Source of the DNA: Clostridiaceae bacterium | GTDB taxonomy: Bacteria; Bacillota; Clostridia; Lachnospirales; Lachnospiraceae | DNA length: 64,000 nucleotides | Direction of reading: 5' to 3' | Assembly (NCBI GenBank): GCA_902362725.1 | Contig: CABIXM010000005.1 | Location: 62,001 to 126,000, forward strand | In this document: piece by piece, positions 8,916 through 17,636 of the stretch | Numbering within the stretch: position 1 is the stretch's first letter | Layout: each line of letters begins with the position of its first letter | Notes under the pieces: model-generated | The model's input: the letters and a program-made list of their open reading frames with translations, nothing else | What the model was told of the DNA's origin: nothing | Database searches by the model: none | Translations under genes and position numbers: made by a program

Positions 8916-9050
8916 ATCAGCCTCCGTGAAAAAATAATATTCTATGATATAGTCGCTCATGCTCCCATTGACATTTGCATCAGGCGAATATAAAAATGCA
9001 GCCTTAATGCGTTAGGAACCTTATCCCTCAACAAATGAAAAATGGTAAAC

Positions 9051-9467
9051 TTATATTTCTTCAACATCAATGACATGATATCCTTTTTGTTTTAATGCCT
9101 TTGCAAACAAACCCATTCCAGAAACTAACTTTCCAGTGAAGCTACCATCATATATCTGATTAACACCACAGGTAGGGCTTCTGGATTGTAATATAACTAA
9201 ATCAATCTCTTCATTCTGAATTTTCGATAATGCAACTGCCACTGCCTTATTATATTCTAAACTAACATCATTTCCGTTTTCATCAACTACTCTCCCATTC
9301 ACAATTTCTGCGCAGGGTCTGGGAGTTTCCATTCCTGCTAATACTTCCGGGCAGATAGAAATCACTTCTTTATCTTTTAAAAAATGGATAGCTGCTGAAT
9401 TTTTGTTGTTTTTCCCATTATATTTACAGTTCTCTCCCATAATACAGGCACTGACCAATACTTTCAT
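9051..9467 (-). CDS. DUF523 family protein
   Basis: A 138-residue protein with the family hallmarks: MKVLVSACIMGENCKYNG at the start (Cys8 and Cys14), ISICPEVLAGMETPRPCAEI in the middle and ILQSRSPTCGVNQIYDGSF toward the end. The conserved cysteines suggest metal or iron-sulfur binding, but the biochemical role of DUF523 is not established. The start is the ATG at 9467 behind GAGGTGACAAAT. By eye the gene is more AT-rich than its neighbours, consistent with separate acquisition. Confidence 0.85.
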   Translation of the reverse strand: MKVLVSACIMGENCKYNGKNNKNSAAIHFLKDKEVISICPEVLAGMETPRPCAEIVNGRVVDENGNDVSLEYNKAVAVALSKIQNEEIDLVILQSRSPTCGVNQIYDGSFTGKLVSGMGLFAKALKQKGYHVIDVEEI

Positions 9468-9588
9468 ATTTGTCACCTCAAAGCCCAATGGCTTGCTCGA
9501 ACAGTCCACAATAAAGTCCTTTAACGAATAGTCGAGATTACCAGTCTGTCAACGCACCATAGACGACAGTTCAAAAGCAAACTATGTG

Positions 9589-9765
9589 TTAAAGCAAACT
9601 ACCCTTTAACCCTTTTTTGAAAACCAGTACAGCTCTTTCGGTTCCCCAAAAAGACATCGTAACAAGTCGATAGCTTTCCTTTTCCATTTCTTCTATTTTT
9701 GCATTGATTTTCTCTGTTACATTTTCCACGGTAATTCCTTCTACTAATTCTGTCCGATACATCAT
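9589..9765 (-). CDS. Small protein of unknown function (58 aa)
   Basis: The frame starts at ATG with a strong TATGGAGGT site 7 nt upstream and encodes MMYRTELVEGITVENVTEKI, then a Lys/Glu-rich helix, then SYRLVTMSFWGTERAVLVFKK. The pattern (helix followed by a beta-type strand pair) looks like a genuine small folded protein. A longer overlapping frame in the same stretch lacks this ribosome site. I do not recognise the family. Confidence 0.6.
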   Translation of the reverse strand: MMYRTELVEGITVENVTEKINAKIEEMEKESYRLVTMSFWGTERAVLVFKKGLKGSLL

Positions 9766-9789
9766 ATTTTACCTCCATAAGCACTCAAT

Positions 9790-10209
9790 TCAAAACCAAT
9801 TCGCTTTTTCTGCTTTGAATTGAGGGGTATCGCCTTCCTGGTATGGATTATAGGTATTGCGATTACACCCAAATTCTTTTAATGCCTTTATTTTATTATC
9901 CTCTGTCCATTCAACCAGCGAGATTCCATCAAATTCCTCTATACTTCCATTGTTCATTTCATTTTTGAAATACCACTCCACAATCGTTTGATCTCCCTTA
10001 TGAAAAAATTGCTTGATTTCCCAAATGACCACCTTGCCACGGGTATTCCATTCCTGAAACCAATGCTTTACTGTTTTTCGGTTGTTATACTGGGGACTCC
10101 AGCTTTCTGTATAGATTACATCTTCTGTAAAAATATCATCAATGCCCATATCCTGCTGATTGAGCCACATATCAAACCATAATCGGATTGTTTTTTCTCG
10201 TTCATTCAT
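9790..10209 (-). CDS. NTF2-like/SnoaL-like domain protein
   Basis: A 139-residue single-domain protein with the features of the NTF2/SnoaL fold: an N-terminal helix (REKTIRLWFDMWLNQ), then IFTEDVIYTESWSPQYNNRKTVKHWFQEW, then strands KVVIWEIKQFFHKGDQTIVEWYFKNEM and FDGISLVEWTEDNKIKALKEFG. Members are small enzymes or ligand-binding proteins; the substrate cannot be read here. The start ATG follows GAGGTGTTTATATC. It sits 12 nt after the DUF2812 gene and is probably in the PadR-controlled transcript. Confidence 0.75.
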   Translation of the reverse strand: MNEREKTIRLWFDMWLNQQDMGIDDIFTEDVIYTESWSPQYNNRKTVKHWFQEWNTRGKVVIWEIKQFFHKGDQTIVEWYFKNEMNNGSIEEFDGISLVEWTEDNKIKALKEFGCNRNTYNPYQEGDTPQFKAEKANWF

Positions 10210-10221
10210 GATATAAACACC

Positions 10222-10809
10222 TCACCATTCTTTTGTCTTACCTTCGCGTTTGTTCTGCATAACCTGGGTTTGATATACGAGAACAGGAATCAGAGAAACC
10301 AGGGCAAGCACACCAAAAACTACCGAACATTTTGCAACCGCAAATATTGCGAACATGAGCAATATCAGCAACCACGGATTACGCAGATTTCTGTAATAGT
10401 TTTCCTTGTCCTCATAAGAAGTATGAAGTTCAAACGGCTTACCGTCATTATCTTTTTCTACGATCAACAGTTCCCGATTAAAGGTGGTGGCATTTGTTGC
10501 TATGCGTCCGCCTTTTTCAGCCCATGGCCGTAGGCGTACTTTACCAACAGAGTAGTTCAGGTTGATGTTTTTATAAAATACTTTGTAACCCATCCCCTCT
10601 AAAAACTCATGATAATCGGATGCGTTGGCCTTCGATTTTTGCCCGATAAACTCCACGCAGTATTTTACCTGATCCGGTTTACACTCCTCAAATTCATACA
10701 ACATTTTTTCCGCCCGAATCAGACGATAGCCCTTTTCAGACATTTTATTCAGCCAATGTTCCTGGGCAGTCAACAAACCGCCAAAGAAACGATAATACTT
10801 TTTGCTCAT
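10222..10809 (-). CDS. DUF2812 domain membrane protein
   Basis: A 195-residue protein. The N-terminal ~120 residues have the DUF2812 pattern (KKYYRFFGGLLTAQEHWLNKMSEKGYRL, then YEFEECKPDQVKYCVEF); two membrane segments follow at about 145-180, then a basic tail. DUF2812 genes are very often paired with a PadR regulator, as here, where the two genes overlap by 4 nt. Function of the family is unknown; a role in envelope stress sensing is only an inference from that pairing. Confidence 0.85.
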   Translation of the reverse strand: MSKKYYRFFGGLLTAQEHWLNKMSEKGYRLIRAEKMLYEFEECKPDQVKYCVEFIGQKSKANASDYHEFLEGMGYKVFYKNINLNYSVGKVRLRPWAEKGGRIATNATTFNRELLIVEKDNDGKPFELHTSYEDKENYYRNLRNPWLLILLMFAIFAVAKCSVVFGVLALVSLIPVLVYQTQVMQNKREGKTKEW

Positions 10810-11129
10810 ACCGCACCTCCAATAATTCCATTAGCCACGCCTACAAGTTCATTGAGCCTTATCAGCTCCTTTTCTGCAATTTCTTTTCCTTGCGTTGTAA
10901 TGAGATATTCTTTTTTCCGTCCCGCACTATCTCCAAAAGGTGCAATCCAGCCTTTTTCCTGCAACGAGTTCAACGCACCATATAAAGTACCTGCCCCCAG
11001 CGTGAGCCGCCCTTTTGTATTGTCTTCAATAAATTGCATAACAGCATATCCATGTTTCGGGGTATAAAGGGAGAGCAAAATAAAGAATGTCACCTCTGTG
11101 AGCGCACCGCCTTTCGCATTGTCTCGCAT
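10806..11129 (-). CDS. PadR family transcriptional regulator
   Basis: A 107-residue winged-helix protein: LTEVTFFILLSLYTPKHGYAVMQFIE, then GAGTLYGALNSLQEKGWI (recognition helix) and the wing GRKKEYLITTQGKEI, followed by a short dimerisation helix. The PadR motif with G-x-L-Y is intact. Its promoter lies inside a perfect 10-bp inverted repeat (11145-11182), which fits autorepression, and the same transcript carries the DUF2812 and NTF2-like genes. Confidence 0.9.
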   Translation of the reverse strand: MRDNAKGGALTEVTFFILLSLYTPKHGYAVMQFIEDNTKGRLTLGAGTLYGALNSLQEKGWIAPFGDSAGRKKEYLITTQGKEIAEKELIRLNELVGVANGIIGGAV

Positions 11130-11144
11130 AACACCTGCCTCCTT

Positions 11145-11191
11145 ATTACGGTTACTGTAATAAATATATCACTAACCGTAATAGAAGTCAA
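11145..11191 (-). promoter_or_regulatory. Consensus promoter with palindromic operator before padR
   Basis: On the - strand TTGACT (11191-11186), a 17-nt spacer and TATATT (11168-11163). ATTACGGTTA (11145-11154) and TAACCGTAAT (11173-11182) form a perfect inverted repeat that overlaps the spacer and the -10 region, the expected position for a PadR repressor. Confidence 0.85.
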
Positions 11192-11224
11192 TAATGATCC
11201 AAAATATAACAGCAAACTTAAAAA

Positions 11225-11248
11225 GCGGGGCAGCACACGCCGCCCCGC
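11225..11248 (-). terminator. Intrinsic terminator after the permease at 11262
   Basis: GCGGGGC pairs with GCCCCGC around a 10-nt loop, followed on the - strand by TTTTTAAGTTT. It separates the permease array from the PadR operon. Confidence 0.8.
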
Positions 11249-11261
11249 CGATCCTATATGC

Positions 11262-13646
11262 TTATTCCATCGCTCGCATTTCTTCCACAAGCGATTGATT
11301 TTTCTGCCTGCGCATTGTCCAGAAGGACAGGATGACCTCCAGGCCAAACAGCACCAGAACGAACAGCCCCATTTGCAGGAAGGGGAAGGAATATGGCATG
11401 ATCGCTCCATGGAAAGTCATTTCGCTGAATTTTCGAGCAGCTATCATTGCAATCGGGAGGCCGACTGCCAGAGTTGCCAGCGCAGCAGAAAACGCATAGC
11501 AAATTCCCTCATAGATGGTCATTTGACAGAGCTGCTTTCTGGTCAGACCGATGGCGCGAAAGACGCTGTTTTCCCTCTTTCTGGACATCTGATTGGAGAG
11601 GGTGGTGTTGATGAGATTGACCACGCCAAAGAGGAACACCAGCCAGGACAGCGCCTGAAAACCTCCAAAAACGACCCTGTTTTCCATTTCCTCATAATCC
11701 TTATGTATCCCAATGGTATCCAAGTCAAGATCCGGATTGGAAGAAATGATCGCACTCAGACTGTTTTCAATCTGCTCCGCCTTTTGGGGATCGCTGACAA
11801 TGCTCCAGGAATAATCAAAACAATCGATCATAGGCATTGCTTCCTGAAATAGCTCTTTGGTTGCAACAATGCAGGTGCTGTCCAATGCCAGAGGACCATG
11901 ACCATTTTTAAGCCCATCGTTTATGAGCAGACCGGAAACAGTGACAGGAATCTCTTGATCCCCTATGGTAAGTTTGATAACTGACCCCACATCTACACCG
12001 ATCATATCTTCTGCATAATCCATATCAAGTGCAATACTATGGGAATCTTGAGGTAAAGTTCCGGACACAAGCGCCGCTTCCATTTGATCCCTGTTTCGGT
12101 CACTCAACAGATCACACATTCCGCCGGAAGAACTTTCCTCATTTTCAAACCGCACATGAACCGCCTGACGATTTTCTATCACATCTGTTACGCCATCCAC
12201 GGCCAGCACCTCCTGCCGAAGCGCTTCATTCAAAGGATTTCCTTTTGACATCACCTCATATTCTGTTTTTTCAGAATGGATATAGATTTTATAATCCCCA
12301 TCCGGAAAATACTGTCTTGCGATCCGCTCCGGCGAACGAACCAAAAGAATAGAAGCTGTCACCAAAAGGATCACCCCGCCCAGACTCAGGGAAGCCACGA
12401 TACTGATCGTCTTTTTGCGGTCACGCCTGAAATTTGCAATTCCCATGGAGAGGGGATTTAACCGCATATTCTTCTTATGTGTGTGGGCCTTTCCGCTCTG
12501 ATTGCCGGTAAAGCGGACTGCTTCAATCGGGGAGATACTGGCGGCAATCTTTACCGGTCTGCGGATCGCAATGGATACCATAAACCAGCCAAGCAGTGCA
12601 GTCAAAACAATCGCGGCTGCATAAAATAGCAGATTAAACCCACGGGGAAACAGTGCAAACCCGGCTGCACATCCCAGCAAAATACCGATACCAATGCCAG
12701 CCCATCCTAAGAAACGGCCTTCTTTTTTGACAATACGGCGGATCTGTTTTGGCGTTGTGCCGATGGTCCGCAGTTGTCCATAGCTTTGGATTTTATCATT
12801 GATAGAAATTCGGAAGATACTTTGTATCACAACATACCCTCCGATGATGACCAGAACTGCAATTCCGGCAACCAGCGCCAGCATACTGACATTCACAGGC
12901 TGCTTATAGAACTTCATATAGCTGAGGTTCATGATCGGCATTTCCAGCTGATATTCCTTGGCAATCTCCCTGCTGCGGGCAGTCAGCTCTGTTTCATCCA
13001 TTTGCTGCTCATTCTTAAAATGCACATAGGCTCGATAATCAGCGGGGTCATAGCCGCTCCATCCTTTCAGGGCTTCTTTGGAAAGAAGGATGGAAGATCC
13101 ATTTACCTCTTTTTCCTTATAGCCTTCCATAATGCCAGTCACCGTGTATTCTCCGTGAAAGCTCTCGCTGCTTAGCATAACCTTTTCGCCAATCCCGGCG
13201 TCTGCAGCATAGTTGGAAAGGAAATAACGGCTCACCACCACCTCATCCTCCTTTTGGGGCAGTCGGCCTTCCAGCAGCTTCATCTGGTCACGGGCAATAT
13301 ACATCGTTTCCTCATCACAATAGATATAGGAGGCATTGTATCCCTGCTCCGCAGGTTCCACAGCCAGCATATAATACTCTCCTACCCTTGAGAAGTCATC
13401 CAGCCCCTTCAGGGTGGACACATCTTCCTCAGTAATCCTGGTATAGACCGCCTCATAAGTATCCTCCACATGATTTTTCTCTATCTGCCGGGTAGACAAA
13501 GCCATCACAATCGAAAAACAGATCAGACAGGATGCCAGCGCAACGGCGATCACCACCATCAAATTCCGGCGTTTTTCGCTTTTCAAACTTTTTCTTGCCA
13601 GTTTCCTGACAATATTTCCTGTATCATTTTCAAATGGTACTGTCAT
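11262..13646 (-). CDS. FtsX-like ABC permease (array member 1)
   Basis: A 794-residue permease starting MTVPFENDTGNIVRKLARKSLK; the ATG at 13646 is placed 9 nt after GGAG. One membrane segment near 30-50, an external domain to about 240, three membrane segments with the FtsX signature (GQLRTIGTTPKQIRRIVKKEG) between 250 and 380, a second external domain to about 660 and a final three-segment block with a second copy of the motif (RAIGLTRKQLCQMTIYEG). This duplicated MacB/FtsX layout suits a transporter of envelope-active molecules. It shares the N-terminal MTLPFENDT-type signature with three other permeases here; the ATPase at 16123 is the obvious partner. Confidence 0.88.
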   Translation of the reverse strand: MTVPFENDTGNIVRKLARKSLKSEKRRNLMVVIAVALASCLICFSIVMALSTRQIEKNHVEDTYEAVYTRITEEDVSTLKGLDDFSRVGEYYMLAVEPAEQGYNASYIYCDEETMYIARDQMKLLEGRLPQKEDEVVVSRYFLSNYAADAGIGEKVMLSSESFHGEYTVTGIMEGYKEKEVNGSSILLSKEALKGWSGYDPADYRAYVHFKNEQQMDETELTARSREIAKEYQLEMPIMNLSYMKFYKQPVNVSMLALVAGIAVLVIIGGYVVIQSIFRISINDKIQSYGQLRTIGTTPKQIRRIVKKEGRFLGWAGIGIGILLGCAAGFALFPRGFNLLFYAAAIVLTALLGWFMVSIAIRRPVKIAASISPIEAVRFTGNQSGKAHTHKKNMRLNPLSMGIANFRRDRKKTISIVASLSLGGVILLVTASILLVRSPERIARQYFPDGDYKIYIHSEKTEYEVMSKGNPLNEALRQEVLAVDGVTDVIENRQAVHVRFENEESSSGGMCDLLSDRNRDQMEAALVSGTLPQDSHSIALDMDYAEDMIGVDVGSVIKLTIGDQEIPVTVSGLLINDGLKNGHGPLALDSTCIVATKELFQEAMPMIDCFDYSWSIVSDPQKAEQIENSLSAIISSNPDLDLDTIGIHKDYEEMENRVVFGGFQALSWLVFLFGVVNLINTTLSNQMSRKRENSVFRAIGLTRKQLCQMTIYEGICYAFSAALATLAVGLPIAMIAARKFSEMTFHGAIMPYSFPFLQMGLFVLVLFGLEVILSFWTMRRQKNQSLVEEMRAME

Positions 13647-13688
13647 TTTGATCATCTCCTTTAAGTCTTATATTTCTGCTGTCAGCAA

Positions 13689-13718
13689 AGCGGCGGCTTC
13701 ACATCGGAAGCCGCCGCT
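13689..13718 (-). terminator. Strong hairpin between two permease genes
   Basis: AGCGGCGGCTTC and GAAGCCGCCGCT form a perfect 12-bp stem with a 6-nt loop. The following - strand run (TTTGCTGAC) is a poor U-tract, so it may attenuate expression or stabilise the upstream mRNA rather than fully terminate. Confidence 0.6.
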
Positions 13719-13723
13719 TCTGG

Positions 13724-16108
13724 TTAGTCCATGGTCTTGATCCGCTCTACAAGGGAAAGCCGTTTAGAGTAACGGACAGCAACCACAGAGAAAATTCCGG
13801 TCACGACCAAAAGTGCCAGAACAAAAACAACCGTTTCCATCAAAGGGAATTGATAGGACAGTTCCCCAAAAATATTAAAGCTGCTGATCACATAGTCAAA
13901 AATCCAGCCCAGGATTCCGCCAATGCCAACTGACAAAAATACCGTAACCCCTGCGTACCACAGGCATTCTGCGATCAGCATACGGGAAACCTGCTTTCCG
14001 GTCATTCCCACAGACTGCAAAATCCCAAGCTCCTGCTGCCTTGCCAGCAGATTGGTCATCAGGGTGTTGACCAGATTTACCATGGAGAACACAAACAGGA
14101 ACGCCAGCAGCAGATAAACACCGCGGGTCATCATCTTTAGCTGCGATTCCAGGGATGCCGCATGGTCTGCTCTGGAAAAGACCGTCAGCACCGGATTTTC
14201 CAGCAGGCTGAAAATAGACGCCCTGAGCGCATCCGAGTCCTCCGAGGTATGGACATTCCAAACGGCCTCCCTGTTCTCAATATCCGGGTAGAGTTGATCG
14301 GCCAGTTCTTCTGTAAGGGTAAACAGGCCCCATGCGCCGGTGCCTGATGTTACTGACGGTTTCGCAATCCCCATGACCGTTACTTCTATGGCCTTACCGT
14401 CCATGGATTCAAAGGTCAGCACATCCCCGACCGCAGGCGTATAGCCATAAAACATACTTAAAAGATGATCTTCCGAATCAGTCACGATCACACCGTTGTT
14501 TGCGGCAAGCTCCTCATAATCTACGCTGCCCTGTTCCAGATTTTCCTCCGGCAGCCATTGTTCCATCTGCTCTCTGTCAAATACAGGGAACTTTAATGCA
14601 ACACTTTCCTGGGGGAATTTCACCGTTGCGGATGTTACTTCATGGCTGGTGATAGATTCCACACCATCTATGGCAAGAAGCTCCTGACGAAGTTCTTCTG
14701 TCAATGGATTTTCACGCGCGATGGCAGGCAATCCTTCCGCGCCTCCCGAATCCATCCAGCTGACCTCATAGTTGCAGTGATCTCCCATGGCTTCTATCGC
14801 CATCTTTTCGGGACTGATGGAGTTGAGTACCGTAGCGGCTGTTACCAGAAACACACCCGTCAATCCCAGAGATACCAGAGTGATGACCGTCTTTTTCCTG
14901 CTCCGCCTAAAGTTCATCTGTGCCATGGAGAACGGCGTAATGCGGTGGTTTTTCTGATCCTTCCGGTCTGTTGCCGTTTCATAACCACTGGAGCGGACCG
15001 CTTCGATTGGGGATACCCTCGCCGCCATGCGGACAGGCGCATGAATGGACAGAAATACCGTCAGGGCGCAGGCTGCTGCGGTCGCAGCCAGATAGGGCAG
15101 ATTGCCCATCCAGCTCCAATGTGCCGGGAAAATAGCAAACCCGATAGCCCCTCCAACCAAAAGCCCCAGTGGGATACCGCAAAGAGATAACAGCAATCCC
15201 TCCCGCCGCACGATCCGCCGGATCTGTTTTGGTGTTGTGCCGATCACTTTCAGGCGTCCATATTCCCGCATTTTGCCCTTTACGGAAATGAAAAAGATAC
15301 TGTAAATGACCACGGCACAGGCAACCAGCAAAAGGATTGCCACGGGAATGTAATATTTCATCACACCGGACTTAAAGCCCTGCATATCGAAATAGTTGGA
15401 ACTGTAAAAAATCTGATCCTCTGAGACATCGTTGGCAGAAAGGAATGCTGCAATATCCGCCTTGAGCTGCTCCAGCTCCATACTATCAGCACCAGTATAA
15501 CGAAGCCGAAATTCAAACAGCGGCTCTCCCTGCGCCATCTCCTCCACAAATGCTTCAGATACATAAAGCTGGAACATACGGGAGTCATTCTCCACATCCA
15601 TGATACCGCTGACGGTGTAGGTCTGCTTTCCGTTTCCAAGATTCACTTCTATGGTCTGCCCGACTTCTGCGGGGATTTCAAAATAATCAAGAAATGCCCG
15701 TTCTACCAGAATTTCATTGGCAGCCTGCGGAAGTGTCCCAGTAAAGGAAGGCTTCTTACCCAATTCCATCCAGTTGGCATCCGCATACTCCACAGTCAGA
15801 ACTCTGTCACCATAGCGGGCAGAACCGTAATTCTGGGAAAGGCCCCAGCGTTCCACTTCCGGGCAGTCTTTCAGTCTTTCAATCGTATCACGGTCACAAT
15901 TCACCACAACCGCCTGATACTGTCCCCGAATGTCCGCCTCCAGTTTTCTGTCACTTCCCGCTCCTGCACAAAAAATCGCTGCCATCAAAGCGGCTGCCAG
16001 AGCGATCGTTACGATCACAAACAGGTTGCGCCGCTTATCTGTCTGAATGCTTCGTGACGCCAATTTTTTAATGACCGGCCCTGTATCATTTTCAAAAGGC
16101 AATGTCAT
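13724..16108 (-). CDS. FtsX-like ABC permease (array member 2)
   Basis: A 794-residue permease beginning MTLPFENDTGPVIKKLASRS. The ATG at 16108 is chosen because the in-frame GTG 9 nt earlier lies in the AAGGAGGTGG ribosome site. Same layout as member 1: external domain, FtsX block with GRLKVIGTTPKQIRRIVRREG near residue 285-305, second external domain, and C-terminal block with QSVGMTGKQVSRMLIAEC. It starts 15 nt after the ATPase stop, so ATPase and permease form one translation unit. Confidence 0.9.
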   Translation of the reverse strand: MTLPFENDTGPVIKKLASRSIQTDKRRNLFVIVTIALAAALMAAIFCAGAGSDRKLEADIRGQYQAVVVNCDRDTIERLKDCPEVERWGLSQNYGSARYGDRVLTVEYADANWMELGKKPSFTGTLPQAANEILVERAFLDYFEIPAEVGQTIEVNLGNGKQTYTVSGIMDVENDSRMFQLYVSEAFVEEMAQGEPLFEFRLRYTGADSMELEQLKADIAAFLSANDVSEDQIFYSSNYFDMQGFKSGVMKYYIPVAILLLVACAVVIYSIFFISVKGKMREYGRLKVIGTTPKQIRRIVRREGLLLSLCGIPLGLLVGGAIGFAIFPAHWSWMGNLPYLAATAAACALTVFLSIHAPVRMAARVSPIEAVRSSGYETATDRKDQKNHRITPFSMAQMNFRRSRKKTVITLVSLGLTGVFLVTAATVLNSISPEKMAIEAMGDHCNYEVSWMDSGGAEGLPAIARENPLTEELRQELLAIDGVESITSHEVTSATVKFPQESVALKFPVFDREQMEQWLPEENLEQGSVDYEELAANNGVIVTDSEDHLLSMFYGYTPAVGDVLTFESMDGKAIEVTVMGIAKPSVTSGTGAWGLFTLTEELADQLYPDIENREAVWNVHTSEDSDALRASIFSLLENPVLTVFSRADHAASLESQLKMMTRGVYLLLAFLFVFSMVNLVNTLMTNLLARQQELGILQSVGMTGKQVSRMLIAECLWYAGVTVFLSVGIGGILGWIFDYVISSFNIFGELSYQFPLMETVVFVLALLVVTGIFSVVAVRYSKRLSLVERIKTMD

Positions 16109-16122
16109 GTCTGCCACCTCCT

Positions 16123-16788
16123 TTATCCAACGATTTTGCCATCCTCAATCCGCACGATACGGTCTGCAAGCTGGGCAATGGCATCATTATGTGTGATCAT
16201 CACCAGCGTCTGGTTAAATTCACGACTCGTTCTCTGCAAAAGCCCCAACACATCGGCGCTGGTCCTGCTGTCCAGGTTTCCAGTGGGTTCATCGGCAAGG
16301 ACGATAGCGGGCTTTGACACCAGAGCGCGGGCGATAGCCACACGCTGCTGCTGGCCGCCGGAGAGGTTGTTTGGCATATTCTTCAGCTTATCCTCCAGTC
16401 CCAGCATGGACACCACATCCGCCATGAATTTCTGATCCACCGTATCCCCATCCAGTTCCACGGGCAAAACGATGTTCTCATGAACATTTAGGATCGGCAC
16501 CAGATTGTAGTTCTGGAAAATAAAGCCGATATTGCGACGGCGGAATATGGTAAGCTGCTCGTCGTTCATCTTCGCCAGCTCCTTATCCCGCACCATCACG
16601 CTGCCGGAGGTGGGGGTATCCAAACCGCCCATCATGTGAAGCAGGGTGGACTTACCGGAGCCGGAAGTGCCGACCACCGCCACAAATTCGCCCTCCTCCA
16701 CAGAGAAGTTCACGCCATCCAGGGCGCGGGTAATGTTCGGCTCTGTGCCGTAGTATTTTTTAAGATCAGTTGTCTGCAAAATTTTCAT
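16123..16788 (-). CDS. ABC transporter ATP-binding protein (LolD/MacB type)
   Basis: A 221-residue ATPase with Walker A GTSGSGKS at 40-47, Q-loop FIFQNYN at about 89-95, signature LSGGQQQR at 142-149, Walker B IVLADE at 162-167 and switch histidine in MITHND. All catalytic residues are intact. It is the only ATPase for the four FtsX-like permeases between 11.3 and 22.8 kb. Expressed from regulon promoter copy 2 with the -10 about 35 nt upstream of the ATG. Confidence 0.92.
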   Translation of the reverse strand: MKILQTTDLKKYYGTEPNITRALDGVNFSVEEGEFVAVVGTSGSGKSTLLHMMGGLDTPTSGSVMVRDKELAKMNDEQLTIFRRRNIGFIFQNYNLVPILNVHENIVLPVELDGDTVDQKFMADVVSMLGLEDKLKNMPNNLSGGQQQRVAIARALVSKPAIVLADEPTGNLDSRTSADVLGLLQRTSREFNQTLVMITHNDAIAQLADRIVRIEDGKIVG

Positions 16789-16822
16789 AACAGTTACCTG
16801 CCTTTCTTAATTTGTTGAGTAT

Positions 16823-16904
16823 AGAGTAAAGAGCAAATGTTGCAGAATTGTCCTAAATGGCATGAAAATCTATGGTGAATTGCTTCAATTTTAGGACAAT
16901 TCAT
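16823..16904 (-). promoter_or_regulatory. Regulon promoter copy 2 (before the ATPase)
   Basis: - strand ACAATT-N5-ACATTT repeat over the -35 position, -10 TACTCT at 16828-16823, and a distal block containing TTGAAGCAATTCA. GAATTGTCCTAAA (distal) and TTTAGGACAATTC (proximal) also form an inverted repeat. A 99-bp stretch around it is repeated at 17525-17623 with three differences. Confidence 0.8.
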
Positions 16905-16985
16905 ATTCTTATTGAACAAGCAACTTTTTTATTGCATTGCTTCATGTATACGCTTGCTTTTGTTGATAAGATCATTATAAAACCC

Positions 16986-17020
16986 AAATGTCCGAGAAAT
17001 GTTACAACGCTCGGACATTT
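16986..17020 (-). terminator. Hairpin after the DUF1648-like gene
   Basis: AAATGTCCGAG and CTCGGACATTT form a perfect 11-bp stem; on the - strand GGGTTTTAT follows. Probable terminator of the gene at 17082. The rest of the 16,905-17,081 interval shows nothing recognisable. Confidence 0.6.
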
Positions 17021-17081
17021 CAAAAAAATTTACAGCGGGCATCCAGAAATAACTGTCCGCCGAAACATACTACACGATTTT

Positions 17082-17498
17082 TTAGATAGATTGATTGTGA
17101 AATAATTTCAATCCAATCACCACATTTATCATAAATTCCACAATGAGAATTATACTAATGGCAACATTAAAATTACATAAGTTATATAACCCGATATAGA
17201 TTTCACAAGTAAGAAATACAACTTGCAGACACAAATTTAGGTATGCCACTAAATACTCGTTAGTTCTATTCCACAATCTAAACAGGAACCTTGTAAAAAT
17301 AGGTTTTCCAGCAAAAGCAAAAAGCACTGACAATACCGGTACTAAAAATATATAGTAAGAATCTACTGCATTTCTGGGGGATGTACCTGCCCATTGAATT
17401 GCTATATTATCAGGAACAACGAAAAATAAAACAATAGATAAAATAACATTGATTATTAAAATGATTGTTGTTGCTTTGCAAAAATTGATTTTTTTCAT
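17082..17498 (-). CDS. Small membrane protein with a DUF1648-like segment
   Basis: A 138-residue protein with four predicted membrane segments (about 9-28, 49-66, 84-106 and 111-131). The first loop, VPDNIAIQWAGTSPRNAVDSYY, resembles the DUF1648 pattern (P-D-x-I-x-x-x-W, then a proline segment). DUF1648 proteins include SdpI-type immunity proteins, but the C-terminal SdpI half is not evident. Starts at an ATG behind AACAGGAGAAAAC with its own regulon promoter. By eye it is AT-rich compared with the permeases. Confidence 0.65.
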   Translation of the reverse strand: MKKINFCKATTIILIINVILSIVLFFVVPDNIAIQWAGTSPRNAVDSYYIFLVPVLSVLFAFAGKPIFTRFLFRLWNRTNEYLVAYLNLCLQVVFLTCEIYIGLYNLCNFNVAISIILIVEFMINVVIGLKLFHNQSI

Positions 17499-17541
17499 GG
17501 TGTTTTCTCCTGTTATAAGTGTGCCTTAATTTGTTGAGTAA

Positions 17542-17623
17542 AGAGTAAAGGGCAAATGTTGCAGAATTGTCCTAAATGGCATGAAAATCCATGGTGAATT
17601 GCTTCAATTTTAGGACAATTCAT
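17542..17623 (-). promoter_or_regulatory. Regulon promoter copy 3 (before the DUF1648-like gene)
   Basis: ACAATT-N5-ACATTT on the - strand, -10 TACTCT at 17547-17542. Nearly identical to copy 2 over 99 bp (17525-17623 versus 16806-16904). Confidence 0.8.
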
Positions 17624-17636
17624 TTTGCAGTAAGAC

